Shown here: positions 45,554 to 58,075 of the stretch, one piece after another
How the letters are laid out: each line of letters starts with the position of its first letter
Position numbering within the stretch: position 1 is the stretch's first letter
Origin: Lucifuga dentata
Lineage: Eukaryota; Chordata; Actinopteri; Ophidiiformes; Bythitidae
Direction: 5' to 3'
Assembly (NCBI GenBank): GCA_014773175.1
Contig: VXCM01001491.1
Location: 1-64,000, forward strand
Length of the DNA: 64,000 bases
Notes under the pieces: generated by a model
The model's database searches: none
What the model was told of the DNA's origin: nothing
Seen by the model: only the letters and a program-made list of their open reading frames with translations
Made by a program: the position numbers and the translations under genes

Positions 45554-48500
45554 ACAAACCTAACAAACATTATCATTGTCAACAAAAATGAAAAGAACTA
45601 TGGTGTGTCACAATAAGGGTTTGTGTACTGCAAAATGTTAATACCAAAGGTATTTTACTACTGTTTTATTAGACTGAAATGTTGATGGATTGCATGATAT
45701 AATGATAATATTTTTTTTGCTATATAAATAATTGAATATTTTGGGAAGATTACTGGAAATTTTCACATTGTCCTGCCATTGTCAGGAGATTGTAATAGAT
45801 GTTTTGTTTTTTTTGTTTTGTTTTTTTTTTTTAATGTGCTAGCAACATCACTTGTGGTACTGAGATTGGATACAGTTAAACAAAAATGTAAAAGCTGAGA
45901 AAAATAAACAAATGGTCACAACACTAATTTGACATATTTTTTAAATTGCAAATTTCAAATCTAGTGCATCAGTTGCTTTGTCAGATTTGAAATAATGTTC
46001 ATGCATTCCCAAAACTATTACAAACAACAATATTACTATAGTTGTTAGAGGAGGCTGCCATCATTTTTGATTTTAATTCTTCACACGCATGCTATGACAT
46101 ACAGTTAATATAGATTAATTTTTCAATGATGTTTAGTACAATTTTTTTCAATGCCAACATGTGAATGCCTTACATTTGCTAATTCAAGTAAACAGTTAAA
46201 TATACAGTACAAGTAAGCAAGGCAGATGGCATTGCCTAGAAACCTTAATGAGGGAATAATACCCTTGAGAATTTATGCAATATGGCCAGTTTCACTGCAG
46301 TTGTGGTTGAGAAGAGAGGGTTTACAAAGGGTTAATGACATCTCCAAGGACAAATCAAAGCAGGCATTTGAGTGATGTGACTGTTTTTACAGCTTGTTGT
46401 TATTAGCTATCCAATATGGTTTCCCATAGGATTATGGTCCATGCAAGGATCACAAAGCCTTATTGGATATTGATCACATCACATGATTTGTGGTAGAACA
46501 ACAGCAACAGAAAAAATAAATAAATAAATAAATAAATACATAAATAAATACATACATACATACATACAGCAGGTTGCAACACATAATGTCTGAAATGGCC
46601 ATCCTGTTGAGTCTAGTCTGAAATGCCTGAGTCAATACTGCATTTATGGTTGTTCACGCTGTTCACGGTCACTTCAGACACTGTGGGGGAGGTTCCTGGA
46701 AGCCTTCATTATTTTAGAATACCAGAGTGAAATTGTTACTCATTATATTTTCCCACTTTTCCCATTCCTGTATCTACTGAGCTTATAAATCGAGCCAATT
46801 ACAACAACTACTTCCCTTAAATGCTTCATGGAACAATATCCAGCAATTCTGCTGTGCATTTCAAGAAATTGTGAAATAAAACCTGTATTTGTGGAATAAT
46901 ACATTCATTAAAACTATCCAGGTAGCCTTTGCTGTACATCATTTTTGTACAGACGGTACAGGTCATGTTGATGATGCATTTACACTTTCCTTTCTATGTA
47001 TCCTTTCTATGTATAATACCTGGAATGACTACTATTTTTGGTAAAGTATTGTTATCATTTATTACTGAGTCTACATTATTTTTATCCAGCTAAACAAAAA
47101 GGTCAATGAATGTTTTCTTACTGACTTATATCTCTGTTGTTCAGTTTGTTTTGGCCAGTCCTTTGTGATATCTTGGTCTGGATCTGGGGTTTTGTCCTAT
47201 ACAAAACATTTTTAATTTACAGACTTAATCTACTAAAGAATAATTTCCTTAGTATTTTTACATTTTCTTTAGAAGAAAAAAAAAAACTACTGATGTATTT
47301 TAAGATAAAAGGTGAGAGCATGGTCTTTGGTTAAATACCTGCTCCATAAGGTCAAATGTCTGATTCCTGTAAGAGCCATGTCTGAATCAAAAACCATTGT
47401 TGGCCACTCTGACTCTGGTGAAATGTCAGAATACAAGCCTAATAAAAGCTTTTGGAGACCATCATTTTAATATGTGATGGCTAAAACGGATTGTAGAAAC
47501 TCCAGTTTGATATAACAATTAGAACAACTACTGACTAAACAGCATTCCTTAAATTTCAGCATGCTCTGAATTTCATCAGCTTTACAAGCTGCATTTGCAA
47601 AGTAACACTGTGCATATTAAAACATTTTAATACTCTAAACTAAGTACTAAATAAAGGGGTGACATAGTTTTATTTCTTCCCAGCTTCAATGTAACTTTCA
47701 TGTTTTGCCTGCAAGAAACAACTCAAACTTGTGAAACAAAACATAGCCTTCATCTATATTTAGTTGTATGATTAATTATCCTACCATGTTGCTTTCCCAT
47801 ATCTTATTTTTAAATTATTCATGAGGAGACCCCTGGGTAGTTTCCCTATTTTTCACACACCTCCCATTTGGAACAATGTAGGAAAGGAGAAGTCTAAGGA
47901 GCAAACTGAAAAGAAAACAAGACAAAATGAGATCTTTGAATCTGAACACAGATCTGTGAGAGCTACATGTCAAAAGCAAAAGTTACAGGCTGTGTTCAGT
48001 CAAACGCATGTGAGCAGGATTGTTTCTACACTGCCTGTGGCTGCTCAGGTAATGTAGCTGCTTTAACAATATTAACTTGTTAAAAACAGCAAAAACAATG
48101 TAGTTATAGAATTTAATCAAAAAAAAGCACATACAAGTTTAATTAAATTGATTTCTCTCTCTTGCAGATGGCCTCCAGTACAAACATTGGAAAATAAGAT
48201 TACCATACATAGCTCCAGCAACTTTAGAAATATTTTAATCCAATAAAGTTTGTTATTCAGTATAAGAAGAAGAAAAAAAAGCTGGATTTAATGATACCTG
48301 TTTCTGAGTTATGTCGAAATGGCGTTTCTCAGTTAATTGTCACTTTAAAAATGATGCATCTATACTGTTCCAATAAGTAAGAAAAAAAAAAACCCATCAG
48401 ACTGGACATGTCACTCAAATGTCACGGGGCTGACCAAACTGACAAAAACTTGCATTTATATCTAAGAGCAAGCTAGAAGCTCCAGTTAACATGACTGTCT

Positions 48501-51060
48501 ATGCAGTGTAATGAGGACAGCAAACTCGACAAAGATCAGAAGCAAAACGTGAAGCCAGAAAGCCAAACCAATGCTAATGATGGACCACAGTTACAGAGTA
48601 GAGAGATGAACACGTACATGAGAAATGATGCCCAATGTTGCCAGCTTAGTGGTTTTGCTGCCAGATTTAGCAACTACAGAGCCTTTTCTTGATGGACATT
48701 TTGACTTATCACTGGGGGAGAAGCACAGATGTAATTACTAACATGACTACATTCCATTTAGGCATGTCAGTGCCAGGGTCTGATATCATGAGCTAGCATG
48801 GCTTCCTGATACACCTAATTGGAATGAAGCCATATTAATTACACCTGTGTTTTTCCTCCAATGTCAAGTGAAACTCTGTCATCTTGTAACAAACCTTGTT
48901 ACAAACCAAGGAATGTTTTTGTCAGACGTTTATTACAATAATCACCATTTTTTGCTCTATGTGGATCTGCAGTCTTCTCTGCTCGCTGTGGCTGTTCAGA
49001 GAATGAGAGAAGCTGAGAGCAGAGCAGAAAGACTGCACAGAGCCAGCCTGAAACATGAACGAGCTACGCATGTGTGTGCCAGTGTCCGTAACGACCAATC
49101 ATCATCCTCATTATTTGCCTGCAGTCCTTTATTTTTTCTTTTGAGCAACATTATTTAAATGATTCTGTTTATTTTTACTCATTCTTTTTTCTTTTTTGTC
49201 TTATTTACAACAGTTGGTTAATTCTGTTGGGATGGTCCCCTGTATTCAACATAATTCAGTATCACACACACACATGCACAAGATTACATAAACAGTACAC
49301 ACATATTGTGACTTGTTTGAGTTTATGTAGGCTGTATCACATTTTAATATGTAAACCACTGCATTGTGATATCATATACAAATTAGTTCATGGCGCCATT
49401 ATTCTAGCGACTTAAAGAGCAGCCTTTAGCTACTTTCCATTAGAAAAAGCTGTAACACTGAAGAAGCATAAGACAGAGTTCGATTAGAGCAGTACAAGGA
49501 CTTTATCATGGCGGATGTTTACACCATTGGTCACTGTCCCTCTAGACTTGAGGTGGAACCCAAAGCTCCAAGCTCTGAGTCATGCTGTGTGCTTGAGCAA
49601 CATATGAACAGGTCATGCCACTATTAACAGACGTCAACTATAATGGATAGTGTATAGTAACTAAACTGACCTAAATAGCTCGCTTCATTTCTTTTCACGT
49701 CTCCTTGAAGTTATATCCTTAGTAAAGCAGGAGTACTGGAAAAGCATTTGGGTCCAACCAGGGACTTTGGAGCCCACTGCACAGCAGCAGTGCGGCTGCC
49801 AATAACCCCGGGCTGTTAGTGTAACTACTAGGAGTGAAGCAGGTTATGTTTTAACAGTAGGCCTACCAAGGCAACATCCTCCATGTAGCCATAGTGCCTT
49901 AATCTGGTTGACATTTAAGACAAATGAGAACATTAAACATCCCAGTTACACTAACATGTGCATGTCAGAACACGGTAGTGACTTACATTCATTCACCGAC
50001 GAACTGCCCTAACTATAATATAATCACAACCACTACTTGCTTAATAAATGCAGCCCTTATCTTAATCCGAATGTAAACTTAATTCAAATCTTAACCTTTA
50101 AAACAAACTGCAAAATAAATACTTAACATTATGGGGACCAGATGTTTGTCTCCAGATGGGAGTTAAGTTCTCATAAATAGCTCTGTAAACAGATTTTGTA
50201 CCCAGGAGAATATAAATACATGGCACACACACATACAGACACTCGTGCACACAAACAGTGTAGCTATTTAGTAGTCTGTTATGCTATTAGATGCCCACAT
50301 CAAATGCAAATGAAAATTTATTTACATCAGATCCATCTGGGAACACCAGCGAATTATAAAATGGTATAAAATATCAGTATTGCTAAATCATCACAGATTT
50401 AATAAGAGTAACAGTTGGTAGTTTTGTATTTTGCTCAGGCAGCAGGCTGGCAGTGCTGGTAAAATGCATGGAATCAGTACATATGCCATATCTGTGTATT
50501 TTCAGGATGGTGTTCCTGTGTGTGTTGTATTAATTTTCATTTAATTTCATTTTATTTTCCTTTTGACCCCTCTCGAGGGTACAAAGAACAAAAAGAAGCA
50601 TAACGTAGGCGGTAACCAGCATCTGAGACAAGGATATAAACCAAAATATTCCATACATACACGTCAGTTATATTTAGTAATAATTAAAAACTGCATATTA
50701 TTTTCTTAACAAACTTAACCAAATTAAACAAATCTGTGACATTTTTTTGTTCCCAACAAATGTTGAAATGTATCAAAAACTTGGATTAACTCTATAATAT
50801 CTTTTAATTAGCTTATTTCTGTCCTCCACAAAATCAGGACAAACATCCACATATAGTGAAACTCATCACCTTGGTCACCTGTCAAATAAAAAGTATATGG
50901 CTTGATATTATCACACACATATCTACACTCTGAAATAGGCAAATTATGACTCCCACACCTATATTTAGACATGAATTCTATCAACTAGGCTCAATAAAGT
51001 GAGATCTCTCAAAACCAAAATCAAGTTTTAAACAATCTATAATTATCATACAAAGGATTA
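44570..51060. other. Long AT-rich desert with (AAAT)n repeats
   Basis: No gene is supported. AAAT-type microsatellites lie at about 45524-45551 and 46515-46566 (the second mixes AAAT and ACAT units). ORFs such as 47821-48057 and 48847-49158 are not recognised as any family and sit in single unsupported frames. Confidence 0.45.
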
Positions 51061-51065
51061 CTATT

Positions 51066-51112
51066 AAAAAAAAAAAAAAAAAANAAAAAAAAAAAAAAAA
51101 AGAAAAAAAAAA
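51066..51112. other. Poly(A) run with N
   Basis: About 46 bases of A interrupted by N at 51084. Unresolved homopolymer join. Confidence 0.6.
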
Positions 51113-51213
51113 GACCATGCAATGTTATACCTCAGTGTTCATAGTAAAATATAATTTCTTATTTACTCACACCAAAATGAAATTCTGGGAGTTTCCTCAA
51201 TTTTCCCACAGAG

Positions 51214-51237
51214 AATATATATATATATAGATATCTA

Positions 51238-51276
<39 letters not shown>

Positions 51277-51294
51277 ATATATATATATATATAT
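51214..51294. repeat. (AT)n-(ATCT)n-(AT)n compound microsatellite
   Basis: AT repeats, a central run of about ten CTAT/ATCT (GATA-type) units and AT repeats again. The ends can pair, so the tract may fold back. Confidence 0.85.
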
Positions 51295-51540
51295 GTTTTG
51301 TTTAAAGTTAAATACCAAGTTTTACAACACGAAAAAAACAGCATCTAGCACAGCTTGTAATTCTTCTGATATCTCTGCCATTACAATTGTGTCATCTGCA
51401 TAAAGTAAAACATACAATCTTAGGTACACGTCTACATCAACATTACTCAACTGATTGCAGGGCTCGTTAGTAAAAAGCTCAAGCCCTTCATACTAATAAT
51501 TTTACTTATAATTCTCAAAGTCATTATATACATAGCAAAC

Positions 51541-51622
51541 AAGAGATAAATTAGAGATAAAGATAATAGATAATAGATAAAATTAGATAATAAGATAATA
51601 AAATAAGATAATAGAGATAAAT
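51541..51622. repeat. Degenerate (GATAAT)n array
   Basis: About 80 bp of variably spaced gataa/gataat/gagataa units on the plus strand, 250 bp from the GATA-type microsatellite. A T-run follows at about 51739-51763. Confidence 0.7.
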
Positions 51623-51735
51623 TTTCCCCTTGACGCATGCCAAGTTGCATTGGTTTATGTCAAATTAGTACGATGTCAGATGAGAAATAGAGAGACAGAA
51701 GAGACCTGTGGCAGAATTCAAAGTTAAATTATTTG

Positions 51736-51763
<28 letters not shown>

Positions 51764-51766
<3 letters not shown>

Positions 51767-53006
51767 CTGAGATTTCTTACTAACCATTTTGACAGCTAAC
51801 TAAAAATGAATCTGGTCTAAATTAAAATTGTTTCTATTTTCCACTAACTGCAACAGTCAGTCAGGGAACAGTGGACATGACTTAAGGATTTATGTTATAG
51901 ATAACTTTTATCAAAACATAAATCAATTTAAATACTTGTCTAGCCATAAAATCAAGATTTTCTGTACATACTGAGCAGGAACCATTTACATGTGTTAAAC
52001 AGCAGAGGAGCAGAGATAATTTGCTGACCAATTTTGCTAAGGAAACACCCATATCACATTTTGTGCAGACACAGGCCTCAACAACACTGTATAAATCAGC
52101 ACAGATGCTTTGTGGATTCTGACTTCTCACAGCCATTTCCTCACAGAAAATGTTCACTGCCAAGCCGACCTGGGGCGAGTTGCATCAAGGGTCTGTTTGC
52201 TGAAGATAAGCCCTAAATGAAGTCCACTGCAGACAGAGCCTTTTGCATTAACATGGCCATTTCTCATGGTACTTTACCTATTTCTCCCATCATTTCAGCC
52301 TTCCGCCCATGAACAATGTGTGTTAAACTTATTGACTCTCCTGACTGCATTCAGGGAAGTGAATGGGAAGTGTAATCCTTAAACGGGGCTGAAAGGTTAT
52401 CTTAAAAGAGAGACTGTTGACAGTTTACATTATAAAAATCTATAAAATTAATATTTGGCTTAATCACTTGCCTTATTGACTGCCTGACAGAAATTTACAT
52501 GCAAACTGCTGTAACTCTTGTCTGCCACAAACCGCTGCCAACAACAAACCAACACTTTCCCCAAATTCTCATCAAGTTTAGGTTGTAATTACCACAATTT
52601 TTGTACTTGTGTATGGCATTTACTAGATATAATGAATTGAAACCAAAGAAGTTACTTCCACGCTGCCAAAAACAAATAAAACAGGAAGCGGCATTCTAGG
52701 TTCTTTCGTTCTGAGCTTATCTGTCACGGCAGCTATGTTATTCGGGCAGATGCGTTACATGTTACATTCCGTGGTGTCTGCTGACAAAATCAGTTTGATG
52801 GTGCACTATACTTTATTTCAACATTCTTATTCAAATAACATGAAATAATTCAAACATTTAGAGATTCTACAGCTATGGACGCATACAAACATTGTCTACA
52901 TCAAAATCAAAAGTGTAATAACACACACAGAGCAAGCCAAGCACTATTGTAAGTGATTGTACATACTGAGGATTTTGGCTTCCCTGATCACTGTAATGTA
53001 CAAGCC
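51764..53006. other. Non-coding desert
   Basis: No gene or recognisable element. Confidence 0.5.
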
Positions 53007-53026
53007 AAGAACTCGGCTAATATTTG

Positions 53027-53063
<37 letters not shown>

Positions 53064-53088
53064 TGTGNAAGAACTCGGCTAATATTTG

Positions 53089-53125
<37 letters not shown>

Positions 53126-53131
53126 TGTGTG
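53007..53131. repeat. (GT)n microsatellite falsely duplicated around N
   Basis: aagaactcggctaatatttg followed by a GT tract occurs at 53007-53067 and again from 53069, separated by N at 53068. It is probably one locus represented twice. Confidence 0.75.
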
Positions 53132-53163
53132 TGTTTCTCTTCCATAACAGTTTTTTTGACCAT

Positions 53164-53213
53164 ATATCCATATATACCATATATCCAAATATCCATATAT
53201 ACCATATATCCAA
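53164..53213. repeat. Two tandem copies of a 25-bp unit
   Basis: 53164-53188 and 53189-53213 are the same 25-mer built from atatcca/accatat words. Confidence 0.8.
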
Positions 53214-55735
53214 AATAAATGGAGTTAACAGTTTATTAGATACAACTGTGTAAACTATTGTAATCAAAAACAACAGCCTGTCCTATGAACATTTTCTTGT
53301 TCAGTTTTTGTTGTCAATGTGCCAATGAGGTGTTGTTTCAAATACATCCTTCTGCTTCTTACATTTTCTCTACGGTCTTCCAATCAGAACATTTATAAGC
53401 ACGTCAGTAGTAAAAATATTCAAGTCTTTGCATCATTATGGTAAATTGTGGGAGTGTAGTGGGTGGGATATTAACTTTTTCACTAACATACCTTCAAGTT
53501 GATTGTGATCTATAAATGCACTTTTATAAGTCAGAAAATGTACTGTTTTTGCCATTTTTCTCTTTTGCACATATGTAAATGTTCAGTATTGATTCCACAA
53601 ATGTTTTCACAAATGAAGCCCCTGGGCTGCAGACATTTACACCACCTGAAGCTGTGCTACAGCTGTACAGGCAGGTAAACAAGACATTACAGTAATCAAG
53701 GCACGGCGATATAAAAGCATGTATAATTCTCTGAGTATCACCACAGAACTAAATTGCTGTGATTATTCCCGAGTAATCATCAGCTATTTTCGTAGAAAGC
53801 AAAAAATACATAAACAAGCACCTTTCGATACCTCTCTTATGGCTCCATGTATGACAATCTGGCCAAAGAACTGAACCAAACCCCATAATGAAAACTGACA
53901 AATTAGTAATCACAACATTATATAAGTCATCCAATTTGTATTATTGGCATTGGGGGGGGNATTGAATCATTTGTGCTTTAAGAATTACAGTATATCACAA
54001 TCATATTACAGATTTAATGTATAAGCCATTTATCTTCAATGCACAATATGTATCATACTGTATATCAATGCCATATGTGTCATATATGTCAATGTTTGTA
54101 TAAAATTTGTTGGGCTTCATTAATGACCCTTTTTGACATTTGTTTTTAAAAGAAGATTTCAGCATCATTCACAACAAAAAAATAATGCCAAAAACACCAA
54201 AACATTTCAGTGCTCTACCGTTCTCTCTCTAAGACGCCCCTCAGTCACAATTCTGTGCCACGATGATACAAAGGTCCAACAGAAAAAGGTTGCTGCTTCC
54301 AATCTGGCATTTAAAAAAAAAAATGAAAAAAAAAAAAAAANAAAAAAAAAAAAAAAAATGACTCCAACCTAGAGGGTAGTACTGTGGCCTAATTATAGTC
54401 CAGATGGCCTGAATAGGTAGGACTTCCAACAATTAATTACTGAATGTCCATGTGTTCCACACAGCCAGCATCTCCCAAAAAGCTGAGCAGACGTTCACGT
54501 CCTCAGCTGATATTAAAAGGAATAACTAAGACTGATAGTTTCTGTCATTAAAGTGATTGACCAAAGATGATTTTGAAGTAGATTTTATTTTTTGCTGATA
54601 TGAGTCAAGCTATACCTTGATGCTCACATCAAGGCAGCTTTACTGTCTCTGTCAGATTTGATTTTTGTTTGCACATCAAATCCTCTCGAGAGATTCTCCA
54701 TGACATTTTTCACCAGCTATCAGGGTAAATAACAACAAAACCTCACCTTCCTTTGTCTTGACAAATCTATGGCAAATCCAGAATACCCTTGTACACACGG
54801 AGAGTCGAGTGAGTTTTACCTTTGAACAGGTGAATTGACCTGCACTGTTTCAGTAAAGTTATCACCAGGGGAAATGTTAATAACATGTTTAGGCACTAGA
54901 ATGGGTGTTATCTTATAAATTTCTGCCACCCTAATTGCAAGACAAGCGTGGGTTCACCAGGAGACAGAAAATACAGCCTCACTTTCCTAACAGATAACTC
55001 ATTGGTCAGACAGAAATGTTTTACTTCAGAGCTGGATTAATTCCTCTCTATACAATGTGAAGATGATGGGTAGGTTTGTCTTGTCACCACTGCTTATGTG
55101 TGACAATTAATTTGATATATATATAATATATGACAAAGCCCATGGGCCTCATTATAGAATCCAGGATATCCAAAGGGTCTTGTGAAGACACTTCTAAACC
55201 ATCTTCTTTTGACAGATACAGAGCACTTTTTTCTGCTTTAATAAGGGGAAAGAGCTTCCTGTCTTTTCACACTGTTGCCTATTTTTTTTTTGCTGGTCAG
55301 AACATACTTTAAGTTGGAGAATGTTGTTTGGACTTTTTAGAAGGTTTAGCAGTGTGACAAGAGGAGGAAAACATTATGGAAATGAGATTTAATTAAAGAG
55401 AAGAGGCACTTTGTGACTCAAAAAAAAAAAAAANAAAAAAAAAAAAAAAGCACAGCAAGGCATAATCACATAGCATGTGTGATCACTTAGTCAGAAGTGC
55501 AAGATAGGCTCACCATCTGTAGATGTAACAAAAGCTGTATCATAAAAGCATTTTATTTTAATGTGGTGAGATAAAATGCTTTGAAGTGGTACGTTTTGGA
55601 GAGGGTGCATGTTCGACTTATGATCAGGACTCATTAGGACCTGATCACTGATAAGCAATATGTCATGTCAAATAGAAGTTATTTTACTATGATACATGAT
55701 GTGAGATTAAAATTATTGTTTTAATTTGGAACAGT
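53214..55735. other. Non-coding desert with three N gaps
   Basis: N at 53960 follows a G-run. N at 54341 and 55434 lie inside A-runs. No gene is supported. Confidence 0.45.
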
Positions 55736-55739
55736 TCAG

Positions 55740-55985
55740 GGTAGTGGTCTTCACAGGTCTATGGTTCATAGGAACAGACACCTAACCAGGGACCAGACGC
55801 TGCACTTTGGATCAGGTGTAATTATTGGCTCTCTGGCCTGTTTCAGAGTCCCTTTGGATCAAATGTCATTAAATTTAAAAAAAAAAAAAAATATCCAAGT
55901 CCTTTGTCAGGTATTTTTTTCCATGGGTCTGTTCTGGAATGGATACAAAATTTTATGAAGACCTCAGTTCAGGGGGTGGGGGTGT
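55740..55985 (+). repeat. Dispersed repeat, member B of a pair
   Basis: Related to 43245-43480 through its end segment (ccatgggtctgttctgg followed by a tacaaaa word) and a similar layout of gggtct-like words before an A/T homopolymer. Degenerate, family unknown. Confidence 0.45.
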
Positions 55986-57075
55986 TGGTTGCGATTGTGG
56001 TGTTGATGTATCAAGATCACAGCAGTTAAAGTTCTCATACTAAAATCAATAGTGAGTTATAAACAAAATTTAAGAGAACACATCAGATTACCCCCACATG
56101 TAAAGATGTTCTTGTTAAATCTGCATGTGACCTAAATAAAAGATGAACATGGAAAACACTGCTACTGCAATGCAATACCTAAAAAAAGAGTTGTTATGAC
56201 AGCTGAGTGGGAGTGGGATGTGTATTGCTTTAAGATCCTAGAAATTGCAAATTAACTGCAGGTTTGGACTTTTTTTTTTTTTTTTTAATTCATGTGAAAG
56301 CGAATATGTGAACAAAATCAAGGGGTCCTGATGGCTAATGCATTAAAAACCTGCTCCTGCCCCATGGCTTTGACTTTTATAATTCCACAGTGATCTATGA
56401 TAATTCACTTTCACTGTAAGAGCTCCTTTTTTCCTCATTCACTCAAACAAAGTCTTGACTTGACTCATCAAATTCTCAAGGTGCAGCCAAAAGCAATTAC
56501 ACAGGCTCTGCGTGGAAGAGCTAACCAAGGCCTTTTTCTTCCTCTGCCCCTAATAAAGGCTTGCCTTACAAACAAGATGAATCATGTTCCTCTTTTCCTT
56601 AAGCCTCAGCACTTTGGTGAGACCTCTCAGACTAGCATTGTTTGCTCATTACACATACACCTCACTGCCAAAGACAACAATGGCTCAGATATCGGCTGCA
56701 TTTTAGCAGCAGGAAGATGAGGCTTGTATAGCTCTGTTTGAAAGCAGGTTTGTAAGGTTTCCTCTTTGAATTATGAAACTTTTATTTTGCTTCAGATGAC
56801 ACGTAGTGTCTACCTAAGATGAATAATTTGTGTTTCATTTCCTTTGCCATACATGGGAATGAAATTATAATAATAATCTTATTATCATTCTGACACATGA
56901 TAATAAGAGAAGAATTACAGGTTACAAGATACGTGTTCATTTTATACTTGGGATTCATCAACAACCTATTATTCATCAACTTCACAGATCAGTAACAGCA
57001 TCAGAAGATGGATACTTTACACAAAGCTGGCGCTACACTTACAGTTACATGGTAAGAAACATTAAGAAAGGTTTG
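55986..57075. other. Non-coding, partly complex sequence
   Basis: The stretch 56380-56720 is non-repetitive and keeps a 107-codon plus-strand ORF, but no family is recognised. It could equally be a regulatory element. Confidence 0.35.
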
Positions 57076-57320
57076 TTCTGATTGGCCACAGCTGGCTTGA
57101 GCAGGCAACACAGAAATCCCTTTCAGACATGGAATCTGTTACATCGCTGGCATTGGCTGTCTGTTAAAGTGGGTGGCTTTTGGCCATTCAGATATAGATC
57201 TCTTTTCCGGCAAAGCGCCATAAACGCTCTGTTCAAACAAGCCAGCACCTTTTTCTCTGCCAAATATCTCATGCAATGTTTGGCATTCTCCAGGCAAGAC
57301 TGGGTAACAGAGGAAGTTAC

Positions 57321-57369
57321 AGCAACATGGTTGAGCAACATGGTGAGCAACATGGCGAGCAACATGGCG
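57321..57369. repeat. 12-bp tandem repeat, four copies
   Basis: The unit (t/c)gagcaacatgg is repeated at 12-bp spacing and ends in cgagcgag. It lies just 3' (minus strand) of the Myb/SANT-like remnant. Confidence 0.8.
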
Positions 57370-57379
57370 AGCGAGTCAG

Positions 57380-57487
57380 TTACACAACAGCGTCTCTCGT
57401 GGTGCTGTTAAGCTCTCTACTTATCTTGTCTTCAGCACTGTTGGAGAGCAGTTCTCTGATTTTTGCATCAGACCAATTTCCAGCCAT
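57380..57487 (-). pseudogene. Myb/SANT-like domain fragment, possibly Harbinger-derived
   Basis: A minus-strand frame from ATG at 57487 encodes 35 residues beginning MAGNWSDAKIRELLS, then ISRELNSTTRDAVV and a stop. The W-S/T-D/E-x-E/K-x-x-x-L-L start and a following R/T-R-x-A-V are what one sees in the first helices of the Myb/SANT-like DNA-binding proteins encoded by PIF/Harbinger transposons and their domesticated relatives. The remaining helices are missing and a 12-bp tandem expansion follows the stop. It is therefore a broken remnant and not a working gene. The family call rests on a short match by eye. Confidence 0.35.
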
Positions 57488-57750
57488 TTTATTGAACTGA
57501 ATTGAAAAAAATGTAATAAAAGTCATGAAAGATATGTGATCTAGGTGCAGAATTTAAAGCATCACTTACTCATCTTGTGAGTTTGGTTCAAAGGCTATAC
57601 ACAAAAACGTCTAACAGAGTGCTGTAATCTTGTGAGTTTGCTGGTAGTGTGGTTGCATTTATTCACACTTGTGCCATGAAGGAAGTGTTGCAGAAGTGTT
57701 ACTGGATCCTACCTGGTAAAATCGCTGGCATTACTTTTACAGAAAAGTAG

Positions 57751-58075
57751 GGGCAGTGGTGACCTAAAGGTCAGAGAAGTGAGCTCGTGACTGAAGGGTC
57801 GCCAGTTCAATCCCTGAACTGGCAGGAGAAATCTATGTTGGGGAGTTGAATGAGCAGTGCCTGCCCTCCCTAATTATCACCACTGAGGCCCTTGAGCAAT
57901 GCACCTCCCCCCAAATGCTCCAGTGGAGCTGCTCAGTGGCCAGCAGAGATGTCTGTGGTTGTACTGCGCAGTTTCCAGGTGTGAATGTGTGTGAGTGTGT
58001 GAGTAGGGTGTTCCTGAAAAAGAACATTTGAATGAACTAACCCTGAACAAATAAAGATTAAAATAAAATAAAGTA
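57751..58075 (+). mobile_element. tRNA-derived SINE
   Basis: The tRNA-like head 'gggcagtggtgacctaaagg' (57751) leads to a B-box-like agttcaatccc. It is followed by the typical fish SINE body: 'ctggcaggagaaatct', 'gttgaatgagcagtgcc', 'cccttgagcaatgcacct', 'tgctccagtggagctgctca'. It ends in AATAAAGATTAAAATAAAATAAAG. The order of a promoter head, unrelated body and A-rich tail is the diagnostic layout. Diverged and not a functional tRNA gene. Confidence 0.75.

Noticed and set aside
53007..53131. Real tandem duplication of a GT microsatellite locus
   Set aside because: It has the same N-centred 61-65 bp signature as five other sites, so an assembly artefact is far more likely.
57751..57815. tRNA gene
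   Set aside because: Has A/B-box resemblance but no intact acceptor stem, and it runs straight into a SINE body.
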